Shown here piece by piece: positions 1-7,975 of a stretch of 22,632 bases of DNA; positions within the stretch are counted from its first letter, which is position 1, and the number at the start of each line of letters is the position of its first letter. Position numbers and translations under genes: made by a program. Origin of the DNA: Bacteroidetes bacterium UBA5697 (GTDB taxonomy: Bacteria > Bacteroidota > Bacteroidia > B-17B0 > Aurantibacillaceae); assembly GCA_002420145.1 (NCBI GenBank), contig DIHL01000034.1, forward strand, positions 1 to 22,632. The letters are read 5' to 3'. The notes below the pieces were generated by a model. The model searched no databases and was not told the origin of the DNA. It saw only the letters and a program-made list of their open reading frames with translations.

Positions 1-2
1 AA

Positions 3-86
3 TTATATAATATGATTTATCCTATACAAATGGAGCACTCCCCCTTTCCTAAAAAAATAGAATTTAAATTAATAAAAAAACCTTAA
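3..86 (+). CDS. Possible 3' end of a rightward gene entering from the left edge
   Basis: This plus-strand frame is open from the window edge to a TAA at 84-86, while the other two plus frames stop within the first 15 bases. About 27 residues are visible, including an internal Met at 12-14, and they end in a basic tail (KIEFKLIKKP). The stop lies inside the left arm of the terminator hairpin at 75-106, as expected for the last gene of a rightward operon converging on the leftward late operon. The stretch is short enough to be open by chance. No function can be assigned. Confidence 0.35.
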   Translation, partial: LYNMIYPIQMEHSPFPKKIEFKLIKKP

Positions 87-106
87 CAAAATAGCTAAGG
101 TTTTTT
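75..106. terminator. Bidirectional rho-independent terminator ending the late operon
   Basis: Two 11-base arms (aaaaaaccTTA at 75-85 and TAAGGtttttt at 96-106) are perfectly complementary around a 10-base loop. The A-run on one side and T-run on the other give a U tract whichever strand is transcribed. It sits just past the stop of the last leftward gene at 130 and overlaps the end of a possible rightward frame. Confidence 0.85.
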
Positions 107-129
107 AATGTAATTAATTTAGTTTAAAT

Positions 130-639
130 CTATGGAGTTAATAAACCTGCTAAGATTGTAGGGTCTACCTTCTTTGCTGGCATAGTTCCACGACCTTTTA
201 CTGTTACATCTGTTCCGATGAAATCATTTAGAGCAGTTCCTGAGTTAAAAGCTGAATCGATGCCAGTAGAACCAAATTCTCTACCTAACATCCAAGCGTC
301 ACCATTTTGCATTACCGCAATAAGTACACATTTGTTTTTTAGGATTAATTGAATTTCTTCTTGGTCTAATGTATTTAAACCTACCATTTTAATAAGAGCC
401 TGCCAGTCATAAGCGTGTGAGCCGTTTGCCACTGCACCTGTTCCTGTATAAGTCCAGTTTCCTTGTTCAATCTCTTGAGCGATAGTTTTAAACGCTACTG
501 TTTTTGTAATAGCTGTAACAACGTTTGCCGTCAATACAGCGGTTAGCATATTGCTAAATGGTGTAATATACCAACTAGCGACACCCGCTGTCTCCAAACA
601 GTCTTTTGTTGTATAATTTTGTGTAAGTGGACAAGCCAT
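130..639 (-). CDS. Phage structural protein, probable tail-tube-type protein
   Basis: A 169-aa protein, the last gene of the late operon, directly downstream of the capsid gene. It starts MACPLTQNYTTKDC and has a beta-rich, low-charge composition. The central stretch KNKCVLIAVMQNGDAWMLGREFG (about residues 101-123) resembles small virion proteins of Bacteroidetes phages that begin MAC-x-LT and carry a VV-D-NG-x-WLLG-like motif. By recollection of that group and by position, a major tail (tube) protein is the best guess; a head decoration protein is the alternative. No signal peptide or membrane segment is visible. The start ATG follows an A/T-rich leader without a Shine-Dalgarno, as for its neighbours. 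The structural role is fairly safe; the exact one is inferred. Confidence 0.6.
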   Translation of the reverse strand: MACPLTQNYTTKDCLETAGVASWYITPFSNMLTAVLTANVVTAITKTVAFKTIAQEIEQGNWTYTGTGAVANGSHAYDWQALIKMVGLNTLDQEEIQLILKNKCVLIAVMQNGDAWMLGREFGSTGIDSAFNSGTALNDFIGTDVTVKGRGTMPAKKVDPTILAGLLTP

Positions 640-700
640 GTTTTATAATTTTAAATATTAATAATAAAGAAGGGATTAATTAAAACCCCCTCTATTTTTT

Positions 701-1744
701 TTATCCACCGTATAAAGTGATGTAGCGTTGGTTAGTTACCCATGTAGCCATAGCCTGAGTATTCTTAATGTAACGCTGCATTGCACCATTAGCCACTTTA
801 TCAATTTGTAAAGAGTTTAAATCAGAAGTTGCATCTGTTAACACTTTCAAATAGCTTGGTAAAGTTAAAATTCTGAAAGTTGCTCCAATTGGATGAAACT
901 CAATTTCAATTCCATTGTAATAGATTTTCTCATTTGCTCCAGCACCTTCAACTAAGAAGTTGATTTGTTGAGCCGCACCTACTGCGTTGTTAGCTACTTT
1001 AATTAATTGTCTGTCGCCTAATGGTGCGAAAATACGAGGTAATTCAGCAGTACTATTAATTACTTTTTGGTCTGCACCTGCGTATAATTTAGCGTATTCT
1101 GCTGCAATGTTAGCAGATGTAACAGTTGTTCCAGTTACTTTAATATAGTCGCCTAATCCTGCGCCTGGAGTTGCTTTAGCTTGTGAGTCATTGTATAACG
1201 TTCTAGTTACTAATGAATCAAACAAAGTGGTTGGCATTGCCGCTACTGCTGCTTGAGCTGCTGCTGTAATAGAGCCTTGACCCGCACCCGCTACCAATGC
1301 TGCTACTGCTACTTTAGTAGCTGCTGTTGCGCCATTCCATAATTTACTCTCGATGTCAGCTCCAATAGCTGGTTGGATTTGAATTAATACTTTTTTATCG
1401 AACTCATCAGATACTACTTCGTAAGCACCCGCTTTCATTGATTTTTCAAAACGAGTTCCTTTTAATGAATTGTCATTAATACGGTCTTCATAGTTGAAAG
1501 CTACTAAAGATACTGGAGTAGAACTAAAGTCTAAATCAATATCGCCAGTTGCTGTTACTTCGCCAGTATTTAAGGCAGTCATAGCAACAGTTACTTTACT
1601 TTCGTAAACGTCCGTTCCTGATTTGTGACCTTCTTCAATATCAATTACTCTCTCTCTTAGAGTTTTTGAGTCTTGGTATAATTCTTCTGTGATTTGCTCT
1701 AACTCAGAGTGATTTCTTGTAGAGCCTGTGAAATTTATTGGCAT
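701..1744 (-). CDS. Major capsid protein
   Basis: This 347-aa protein follows the protease and scaffold genes, the usual place for the major head protein. The N-terminal 60 residues are charged and helical, resembling an HK97-type N-arm. The middle is Ala/Gly rich (about residues 137-170, with ATAATKVAVAALVAGAGQG), and the C-terminus ends NQRYITLYGG, a type of ending I associate with capsid proteins of Bacteroidetes phages. It contains one substantial beta-rich stretch (about residues 260-300, INFLVEGAGANEKIYYNGIEIEFHP), consistent with an HK97-fold A/P domain. The short length suits a small icosahedral head. Assignment rests on position, size and composition, not on a catalytic motif. Confidence 0.75.
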   Translation of the reverse strand: MPINFTGSTRNHSELEQITEELYQDSKTLRERVIDIEEGHKSGTDVYESKVTVAMTALNTGEVTATGDIDLDFSSTPVSLVAFNYEDRINDNSLKGTRFEKSMKAGAYEVVSDEFDKKVLIQIQPAIGADIESKLWNGATAATKVAVAALVAGAGQGSITAAAQAAVAAMPTTLFDSLVTRTLYNDSQAKATPGAGLGDYIKVTGTTVTSANIAAEYAKLYAGADQKVINSTAELPRIFAPLGDRQLIKVANNAVGAAQQINFLVEGAGANEKIYYNGIEIEFHPIGATFRILTLPSYLKVLTDATSDLNSLQIDKVANGAMQRYIKNTQAMATWVTNQRYITLYGG

Positions 1745-1756
1745 GGTTTTATGTTT

Positions 1757-1945
1757 TTATTTTTGTTTATAATGTTTTAAATCTTCGATTAAAAAATCAA
1801 TTTGTTCATCTGTTAATTTACCTTTACAGTAATCTTTAACGCTTACACCGTTTAATGCTTCTGTAAACATTTTATAGTTTACGCCTACTTCAAATGGATT
1901 AACAAATTCGTTTACTTCTTTTGTTTCTTTTACTTCTTTAGCCAT
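1757..1945 (-). CDS. Small hypothetical protein between scaffold and capsid
   Basis: This 62-aa protein has a charged Lys/Glu N-terminus (MAKEVKETKEVNEF) followed by a segment with VNYKMFTEALNGVSVKDYCKGKLTDEQIDFLIEDL that looks helical and ends in a short Lys-rich tail. It lies 3 bases after the scaffold stop and 12 bases before the capsid start, so it is co-translated with the head genes. A role in head assembly is plausible from position alone. I do not recognise the family. Confidence 0.65.
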   Translation of the reverse strand: MAKEVKETKEVNEFVNPFEVGVNYKMFTEALNGVSVKDYCKGKLTDEQIDFLIEDLKHYKQK

Positions 1946-1948
1946 GGT

Positions 1949-2536
1949 TTATAATTTACCTTTATTGAATAACATTTTTTCATGATTACTCATTTCTTCA
2001 TAAGATTTAGCGACTTTCTTTTGACCTTTGTTTTTAGATTCTAAACTTAAAGCTACTGAGCTATCGTTAAATTCTTTAATAGCACTTAAAGCAATTCCTA
2101 GCCCTTGTTTAGTTTCTGATAATTCAGCCTCTAAAGTTGTTTTTGATGCTAAACTGTTTTTTTCAATAGTATCTAAACGCTCTGACAATTTAGATAAAAT
2201 AGCTTTCATTTCTGATTCTTCGCTTGGTGCTGGTTTCTCAACTGGAGCCTCTACGTCTTTAGGTTTAATTTCTGTAACTACACCCTCAACACAAACAATC
2301 ATTGTTCCATCTTCTAATTCATAAGTAGCATTAGCAGGAACAGGAACGCCATCCGCACCAGTAAATGTAGCGGGTGAGCCCACTTCCATTTTATCAACTG
2401 ACAACATTGTACCGTCCATTAACTTAACATCTTCTAATTTTGCAACTGGAGCATCTACTTTTTTAGCTGGCAAATCAATACCGAATTTTGCTAAATAAGA
2501 AGCTACTGCATTTTTTGCTTTTTCGCTTAATTCCAT
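1949..2536 (-). CDS. Capsid scaffolding-type protein
   Basis: A 195-aa protein between the prohead protease and the capsid protein. Residues about 30-95 contain two beta-rich, acidic units around 'LMDGTMLSVD' and 'YELEDGTMIVCVEGVVTEI', a pattern I know from scaffold or head-maturation proteins of Bacteroidetes phages. A Pro/Glu linker (about 95-107) leads to a long helical, probably coiled-coil region (about 108-165), and the C-terminus (YEEMSNHEKMLFNKGKL) is basic, as in scaffolds that bind capsid protein through a basic helix. The start ATG follows a 59-base gap holding one copy of a duplicated element (2565-2594), so this gene may have its own signal. Confidence 0.65.
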   Translation of the reverse strand: MELSEKAKNAVASYLAKFGIDLPAKKVDAPVAKLEDVKLMDGTMLSVDKMEVGSPATFTGADGVPVPANATYELEDGTMIVCVEGVVTEIKPKDVEAPVEKPAPSEESEMKAILSKLSERLDTIEKNSLASKTTLEAELSETKQGLGIALSAIKEFNDSSVALSLESKNKGQKKVAKSYEEMSNHEKMLFNKGKL

Positions 2537-2564
2537 TTTATAATTATTTTAATTAGTTTCAATA

Positions 2565-2594
2565 TTATATACAAAAAAAGTTAGGTTTTTACAA
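2565..2594 (-). promoter_or_regulatory. Duplicated late-region element, copy in front of the scaffold gene
   Basis: On the minus strand the sequence reads TTGTAAAAAC, five variable bases, then TTTTTTTGTATATAA. The same 30-base layout, 26 of 30 identical with no gap, occurs at 10453-10482. It starts two bases after the protease stop and lies 29 bases upstream of the scaffold start. TTG with a TATATAA 20 bases later looks like a promoter, but an RNA-level role cannot be excluded. Confidence 0.45.
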
Positions 2595-2595
2595 T

Positions 2596-3219
2596 TTATT
2601 TTTTTATAAGGTCGTAAATAATTGATTCGATTTGAGATTCGTTTAAATCTATTTCTTTTTCTAAGTCAAAAAACCCCTCTAAAGAAATACCTCTAACCTT
2701 ACCAGCCTTTGCTTCATTCCAAATCATTTCATTATCTATTTTCATGGAACAAAATATAGTGCCGTCTGGTAAATCAAATCCTTTAGGCTGTGAAATGCCA
2801 CGAGATTCATCACTCATAAAAACCTCAAATACATAAACCCCCTTAGATAAATCCTGAGTATCATGAGTTAACTTAACTTTCTTTTGATTACCGTCACTCA
2901 TATATTTTTGTAATACTTTCATGTTAGTGTCTTTTTTATACACCACATAAAATTCCTCAAAAACACCGCTATTAGGCGAAGTTTCAATCTTTCTATAAAT
3001 AGGCAAATCAGCTATAATAACTGGAGCTGTTATGATTCTTTGTTCCTCTTGTAGAGCTAACTTAAACTCAACTTGTTTATGCTCATCAAACATAAGCCAT
3101 TCAGTAAGCATAGCTGGACTATCTACTAAAGCAATGTTTTGTATGCCTTGTTGTTTTAATTCTAACCCCGCTAAATCTTCGTTAATTGTAGCGTAATAAA
3201 TTGGTATTTTCTTTTCCAT
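2596..3219 (-). CDS. XkdF-like prohead protease
   Basis: A 207-aa protein resembling the XkdF family of phage serine-type head maturation proteases. Characteristic segments are NIALVDSPAMLTEWLMF (about 28-44), a VIIADLPIYRK segment (about 67-77), LTHD (His119), PDGTIFCSMKID (about 151-162) and RGISLEGFF (Ser179). His119 and Ser179 are the likely catalytic pair, by analogy with other viral prohead proteases; this is inference. The protease would remove the scaffold and/or process capsid subunits, and it directly precedes those two genes. It starts 4 bases after the tape-measure stop, with no promoter between. Family length is usually somewhat over 200 residues, so it looks complete. Confidence 0.8.
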   Translation of the reverse strand: MEKKIPIYYATINEDLAGLELKQQGIQNIALVDSPAMLTEWLMFDEHKQVEFKLALQEEQRIITAPVIIADLPIYRKIETSPNSGVFEEFYVVYKKDTNMKVLQKYMSDGNQKKVKLTHDTQDLSKGVYVFEVFMSDESRGISQPKGFDLPDGTIFCSMKIDNEMIWNEAKAGKVRGISLEGFFDLEKEIDLNESQIESIIYDLIKK

Positions 3220-3223
3220 AATT

Positions 3224-4915
3224 TTAAAATGTTGATTGTGTTTCTAATGCTTTTACTCTATCTTGTTTATCGTTTATCTCTTGTACACTTACACTCGATT
3301 CTACTTTAATTGTTGGTGTGGTTGTTTTATCTTCACCTCCTACTTTTTTTCCAGTTTCATCAAATGAAGTACTTTGATTTGTATTTGCACTTGGAATATT
3401 AATTGTTGGAGGTGCGGGAACAGCAACCGAAGCCACGGCACTAGCAGAACCCCCACCGCCTCCGCCCGCATCGAATTTACTTGATGCTATCTTTGCGATA
3501 TTAGCAGCGGCACTAGCTCCAATAGCAACCGCTGTAACTCCTTTTAGAATAGCACCGAATGGCTCTGGAATAACAGACTGAGCGGATAAAGCATTAATAA
3601 CACCTTGTATTCCTGAAATTGTTGCCGATGCAATAGATAATCCTTTATTGATGTCAAATTGTTTTTTAGCTTGTTTTAATTCTTCTGCGCTACCTTTTTG
3701 TAAATTTTTAGTTTTAAAATAGAAATAACTATCTGATAAAGATTGTAAAGAGTTAGTTAAAGATTGGGCTGTATTTAACTGAGCGTTATAGTTGGTTTTA
3801 AAAGCATCAAGTTCTTGTTTTCTTAATTCATCTTTAAACTCTTGTTCACTAACTGCTATTACTTTTACCTGCTCAGTTTGAGCCTGTGCGTCAAGTAAAA
3901 ACTGTGCGTCATCCGCTGCCTTTTGTGCATCTTTAATTGCTTTCTGTTCAGCTTCATAAGCAGCAATCATTTCATCGCTTTTTATTTTAGCATCTAACTC
4001 TCTTGCAAAAGCCTCATTTCTTAATCTAAATTCATCGTCTAAAAATTTCTTCTTATCTTCTAATCTTTTAGTATTTTCTTCTTTTAGTTTTTGAGTATGT
4101 CCTATTTCAATTACTTGTTGCTGAGTTGCAGCATTAGCAATGGCATTTAATTGCTCAGTTAACAGTTTCTTTTGTTCATCGTTTAATATTCCACCTTGAC
4201 GTACATAAGCAATTGTTTGTTCAACTAATGCTTTGTTAGTATCAATTATAGCTTGTTGTTTTGCTATCTCTAAATCAATTGCACTTTTACCACTCGCCTT
4301 TGCAACCGCTATTTGTCTATCATATTCGGCTGTTTGACTAGCTAATGCTTCCTTTGCTTTGTTAGCATTGTCAACAACAGATTCACCCATTTTATCGAGT
4401 TCGCTATTTGTCAATCCAATAGCATCTGTAAACTTGTAAATGTAATCTGTTATGGTTGTAATAACATCACCAACGCCCCTTAATACTTTTGCTAGTACTC
4501 CAGACCCTTGAGATAATTCGTTAAAATTCTCAACAAGGTACATAACAGCTTGAACTATTAATCCAATTCCTACGGCTGCTAATGCAGACTTCATAGCAAC
4601 TAAACCAACTTTAACCTTGTCAAAATCTAAGTTTCGTAATCCTTCACCTAATTGATTAAATCCCTCACTTGCACGTTCTATTCCTGACCCTTTTAAAGAC
4701 TTTGTAGAATCGTTTAAATCGTCCATTTTATCCTTTAAAGCACTTACTTTTTTTGATGCTTTAACGAACTCATCAGACCCTTCGCCAAATGCAGCAGCAG
4801 CTTTTATTTGCTCGTCTTTGGCAGCTTTAATAGCAGCTTTAAAGTCCTTCATGGACTGTATGGATTCTTCGCTACCTTTTACTTCTATCTCTATCGCTAT
4901 TTTATCCTCTGCCAT
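3224..4915 (-). CDS. Tail tape measure protein
   Basis: At 563 aa it is the longest coiled-coil protein in the window. The N-terminus is helical and Lys/Glu/Ala rich; residues about 103-128 form a hydrophobic segment (VGLVAMKSALAAVGIGLIVQA). A long charged coiled coil spans about 255-385, more hydrophobic Ala/Gly-rich stretches follow (about 425-480), then a poly-Gly linker and a Ser/Thr-rich C-terminus. This layout is typical of siphovirus tape measures, which set tail length and later leave the tail during DNA entry. At roughly 1.5 A per residue the tail would be about 85 nm. Its start overlaps the preceding 50-aa gene by 14 bases. Unusually, it follows rather than precedes the tail-tip genes. 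Confidence 0.85.
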   Translation of the reverse strand: MAEDKIAIEIEVKGSEESIQSMKDFKAAIKAAKDEQIKAAAAFGEGSDEFVKASKKVSALKDKMDDLNDSTKSLKGSGIERASEGFNQLGEGLRNLDFDKVKVGLVAMKSALAAVGIGLIVQAVMYLVENFNELSQGSGVLAKVLRGVGDVITTITDYIYKFTDAIGLTNSELDKMGESVVDNANKAKEALASQTAEYDRQIAVAKASGKSAIDLEIAKQQAIIDTNKALVEQTIAYVRQGGILNDEQKKLLTEQLNAIANAATQQQVIEIGHTQKLKEENTKRLEDKKKFLDDEFRLRNEAFARELDAKIKSDEMIAAYEAEQKAIKDAQKAADDAQFLLDAQAQTEQVKVIAVSEQEFKDELRKQELDAFKTNYNAQLNTAQSLTNSLQSLSDSYFYFKTKNLQKGSAEELKQAKKQFDINKGLSIASATISGIQGVINALSAQSVIPEPFGAILKGVTAVAIGASAAANIAKIASSKFDAGGGGGGSASAVASVAVPAPPTINIPSANTNQSTSFDETGKKVGGEDKTTTPTIKVESSVSVQEINDKQDRVKALETQSTF

Positions 4916-5054
4916 TATCTAATTTTTTAATCAATTCATCACTTCCAATGATAGCAACGTTTAAGCATAAATGAATACACGCTAAGCCTTCTAATACTTT
5001 TTGATTAGGTTTATTATCGAATTGTTTTTCTAAATTTTCTATTTGTTCTATCAT
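4902..5054 (-). CDS. Small protein between tail tip and tape measure
   Basis: A 50-aa frame that fills the gap between the tail-tip and tape-measure genes. Its ATG shares an A with the TAA of the upstream gene (TAATG), and its stop lies 14 bases inside the tape-measure gene. The sequence starts MIEQIENLEKQFDNKPNQ, then has a mildly hydrophobic centre (LACIHLCLNVAIIGSDEL) that is too polar to be a clear membrane helix. The tight coupling at both ends argues that it is translated. Family and function are unknown; a tail-assembly accessory role is only positional. Confidence 0.6.
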   Translation of the reverse strand: MIEQIENLEKQFDNKPNQKVLEGLACIHLCLNVAIIGSDELIKKLDNGRG

Positions 5055-7975
5055 TATAAGTTTATTTTAATATATTGAACCTCACAACTCCATTTAATTA
5101 CAGTTGACGCTAAACCAGATATTGAATAGTTTAATTGCTCTGTTGGTAATCCAGATATAATTAGATTACATCCACTCATAGCGCCAGTAGATAGAATAGA
5201 TGTAACAGCCATTAAATCAGTATAATTAACTATTGTAGAAAAATCAGTTGCAATTCCATTAGCTTCCCATTCTTTATAATCACCAGTAACTGTATCGACA
5301 GCTAAAACCTTTGAATAAACCTTATAAACAGAATCATTTTCTAAAGTAAACTCACCTGTATTTGTATTAAAAACTATTTGACTAGATGTATTATTAGTTG
5401 TTGTAGCTTCACCTGTTAAAGATGATAGCGAAGTTGACCCGTTGTTTATTACTAAGTTACTTTGAGTTAAATTATAATTATTAGTATTAATAACGCTACT
5501 GTTACTTACTCCTTCTGCCACTACAACATTATTACCAATCACAGTAATATTACTGGCGCTTTCTGGTATAAAATTATTATCACCAATAGATACACTATTG
5601 TAACCTAAGTTAATAGAGCCGTTACCAATATTTAAAGAGTTGTTTAAACGAGCTGATAAGTCACCGGAACCAGCACTAATAGCAGTATTTGAACTTATTA
5701 AACCAGTTGTTGGAGTGAAAACATCCGCTTCTAATAATTTAACTAACTCAAATTTTGTAGACGTTTCTTTTAATGGATTGTAGTTTTCAATCTTATTTAC
5801 TATCCAATAAGCCCCATCTATAAATATTCTACGTCTAAAACTAAACTCTCTAATATTTAAAGCATTAACCCAAATGTATTTAGTTTCTATTCTACTATCT
5901 CTATCGGTTAAATTTTCTAGGTAGTATTTATGAAAACGGTTATAGCAGTTGTTAGTAGTAAAGTAACTATTTACATAAGCATAATAAACCTCTTTAGGTA
6001 ACCCGAAGTTTAAATCAATTGTAGGATTAAAAGGGTCGTCTGTATGTCCAGCGTATAAATAATCATTAGTGATTAAATCAGTATTATTAAACTCCTTCCA
6101 AGTATATGGATTAACTGTTGTCTTTACGCCTCCACAATAAAGCAAACGAATATTAGGCACGATAGGTTTTTTAGTTATAACACCGCCTTGTTGCTCTTCT
6201 TTATATATGCGTGGAATTGCAATTCCTAAACCATAGTTAGCTACATTTGGAGTAGGACTAAATAATATCTCATTAATCTTATCGTTCTTTTGAAAATCAT
6301 TCTCAACATCTATTTGTTGAGTTCCAAAAGTTTCATTCCAAGTGTTTTTATACTGTTCGTTATACTTGTCCTTGTCCTCTTTATACTTGTAAATGTAACG
6401 TTTTCCATCAAGTAAATTAGGGTTAACCGTTCTATCTTTATCAAAATCAGTTAACCCTTCATAATTAAGAATATCCTCAGTATTATAAAATTCATCAAAC
6501 GATTCAATAATTAAATTAGTCTTATCGTCTGGGTCTAAGTCAATATAAAGATTCAAACGTTTAACTTCACTCATTAGTAAATCTTTTTGCTTTATTTTAA
6601 TGGGTAAAGCGTTATTTGCTAAAAGCGTGTTCCCTGCTATAATATCCTTTTTAGTTGCTAAGGCATAGAACGAAGTTTTTGATGCTCCACTTAACAATTG
6701 TAAAACCCATGTTCCCGTTCCAGTTGCAACTATATTATCTAGCGCATCGTAATAAACTGGTGTACCTCCACTTGCGTATCCTAGAAAACTTCTACTTCTT
6801 AAATAGTCTCCGCCAGTTAACAGTTGCTCTCCCGTTGCTACTTGGTTATTAAAAAAATAGTTAGTTGAAGCATCTATAACATAGTCTAATAAACCAGAAT
6901 CGTAATAACCTAAAGTACCGTTTGACGTTTTAAAATCTAGGGAGTTATTGGTCATTTGAAAATAAGTCGCTCCGCTATCCCCACTCTTTTGGATTTGTTT
7001 TTGTGTTTGAAAACCAACTTTACACTTAACCACCGAAGGGTCGCTATGAGTAAAAGACACTTTAAAGTAATCGGCAGCAGCAACATTGTAATATCCGCTA
7101 TCGTTTAAAATAGCAACGCCTCCACTAACCTGGTTACCAGCGTCAAAGAAACCATCTAAAGCGGCTTCATTTGGATAAGCTGGATTTGTAAAAGGTGCAT
7201 TAATAGTCATGTTAAAGTCAGCACTTAAACCAACATAAAACTGTCTATTGTTTAATTGTGTTTGAGATAATAAAACACTTGTAAGATTTGGATAAACAAT
7301 AAGGCTTTTATACTCAGCACTATCTAAAATAGTTGAAGTATAAGTATAACCTGCCTTAGTTAAAATCTTTTGAATATACTCTCTAATATGAAAGCATGGT
7401 AAAAAGTCATTTGTATTCCAAACAGTATCAGAACCGCCATTGCTTCCTTTATCAATAAATGGATAAACAACGCCTAGTCCAGTACCTACATTTGAGCGTG
7501 TACTGATTTGAGTTGCCCTATCATAAGTGTGGTTATAAGCACTAAAATCTAAATCATCATTAGTATCACTATTGCCCGTAATTAACTTATCGCCTATCTC
7601 TAAAAACAAAGTACCTCCCTCACCAACTATCGAGCATTCGTATTCGATTCGTCCATCAGGTTTAAGGTTTATTTTAATCAGTTGTAAATTACCCTCAAAG
7701 TTTAATATCTCATCGACAAAGTATTTACAAGGTGTTTTTAAGTTCTTATTGAAATACTGAGTAGCTATATTAACTTCAAATATATTCTCGAAGCATTTAT
7801 TTATCTCGTTGGTTGCATCAATAGAAATAGTGATACTTCTACTAGCCTTTCTTTTATCTGGCTCTCTAACATCTGCAATAGCAAAATTTAAAGCAACTGA
7901 TATGTTGTCATTAAATGGTTGTGATTGTAAACCGCTACCGTCTGCATTAAATATCTCTAGTCTAGTCCTTACCAT
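5054..7975 (-). CDS. Tail-tip/hub protein with C-terminal YadA-like beta-roll
   Basis: A 973-aa virion protein. The N-terminal part (about 1-150, MVRTRLEIFNADG and onward) and the segment about 480-760 (KRLNLYIDLDPDDKTNLIIESFDEF, then FRRRIFIDGAYWIVNKIENYNP) resemble tail-hub or baseplate-associated proteins of Bacteroidetes phages. From about 775 to 835 there are short repeats of the type SINLGYNSVSIGDNN and SNITVIGNNVVV, like the left-handed beta-roll heads of trimeric adhesins. The last 110 residues form a beta-sandwich-like module ending in IKWSCEVQYIKINL, as in fibre C-termini. The likely role is host recognition at the tail end. It starts with a 1-base overlap on the upstream gene. Confidence 0.75.
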   Translation of the reverse strand: MVRTRLEIFNADGSGLQSQPFNDNISVALNFAIADVREPDKRKASRSITISIDATNEINKCFENIFEVNIATQYFNKNLKTPCKYFVDEILNFEGNLQLIKINLKPDGRIEYECSIVGEGGTLFLEIGDKLITGNSDTNDDLDFSAYNHTYDRATQISTRSNVGTGLGVVYPFIDKGSNGGSDTVWNTNDFLPCFHIREYIQKILTKAGYTYTSTILDSAEYKSLIVYPNLTSVLLSQTQLNNRQFYVGLSADFNMTINAPFTNPAYPNEAALDGFFDAGNQVSGGVAILNDSGYYNVAAADYFKVSFTHSDPSVVKCKVGFQTQKQIQKSGDSGATYFQMTNNSLDFKTSNGTLGYYDSGLLDYVIDASTNYFFNNQVATGEQLLTGGDYLRSRSFLGYASGGTPVYYDALDNIVATGTGTWVLQLLSGASKTSFYALATKKDIIAGNTLLANNALPIKIKQKDLLMSEVKRLNLYIDLDPDDKTNLIIESFDEFYNTEDILNYEGLTDFDKDRTVNPNLLDGKRYIYKYKEDKDKYNEQYKNTWNETFGTQQIDVENDFQKNDKINEILFSPTPNVANYGLGIAIPRIYKEEQQGGVITKKPIVPNIRLLYCGGVKTTVNPYTWKEFNNTDLITNDYLYAGHTDDPFNPTIDLNFGLPKEVYYAYVNSYFTTNNCYNRFHKYYLENLTDRDSRIETKYIWVNALNIREFSFRRRIFIDGAYWIVNKIENYNPLKETSTKFELVKLLEADVFTPTTGLISSNTAISAGSGDLSARLNNSLNIGNGSINLGYNSVSIGDNNFIPESASNITVIGNNVVVAEGVSNSSVINTNNYNLTQSNLVINNGSTSLSSLTGEATTTNNTSSQIVFNTNTGEFTLENDSVYKVYSKVLAVDTVTGDYKEWEANGIATDFSTIVNYTDLMAVTSILSTGAMSGCNLIISGLPTEQLNYSISGLASTVIKWSCEVQYIKINL

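Noticed and set aside
640..700. Weak hairpin between the capsid and the last structural gene as a terminator
   Set aside because: The G-rich and C-rich arms pair over only 4-5 bp and there is no clean U run, so it is not called.
2028..2324. Rightward open frame opposite the scaffold gene
   Set aside because: It lies wholly antisense to a better-supported gene, has no promoter or start signal, and its Ser/Leu-rich product looks like an antisense translation.
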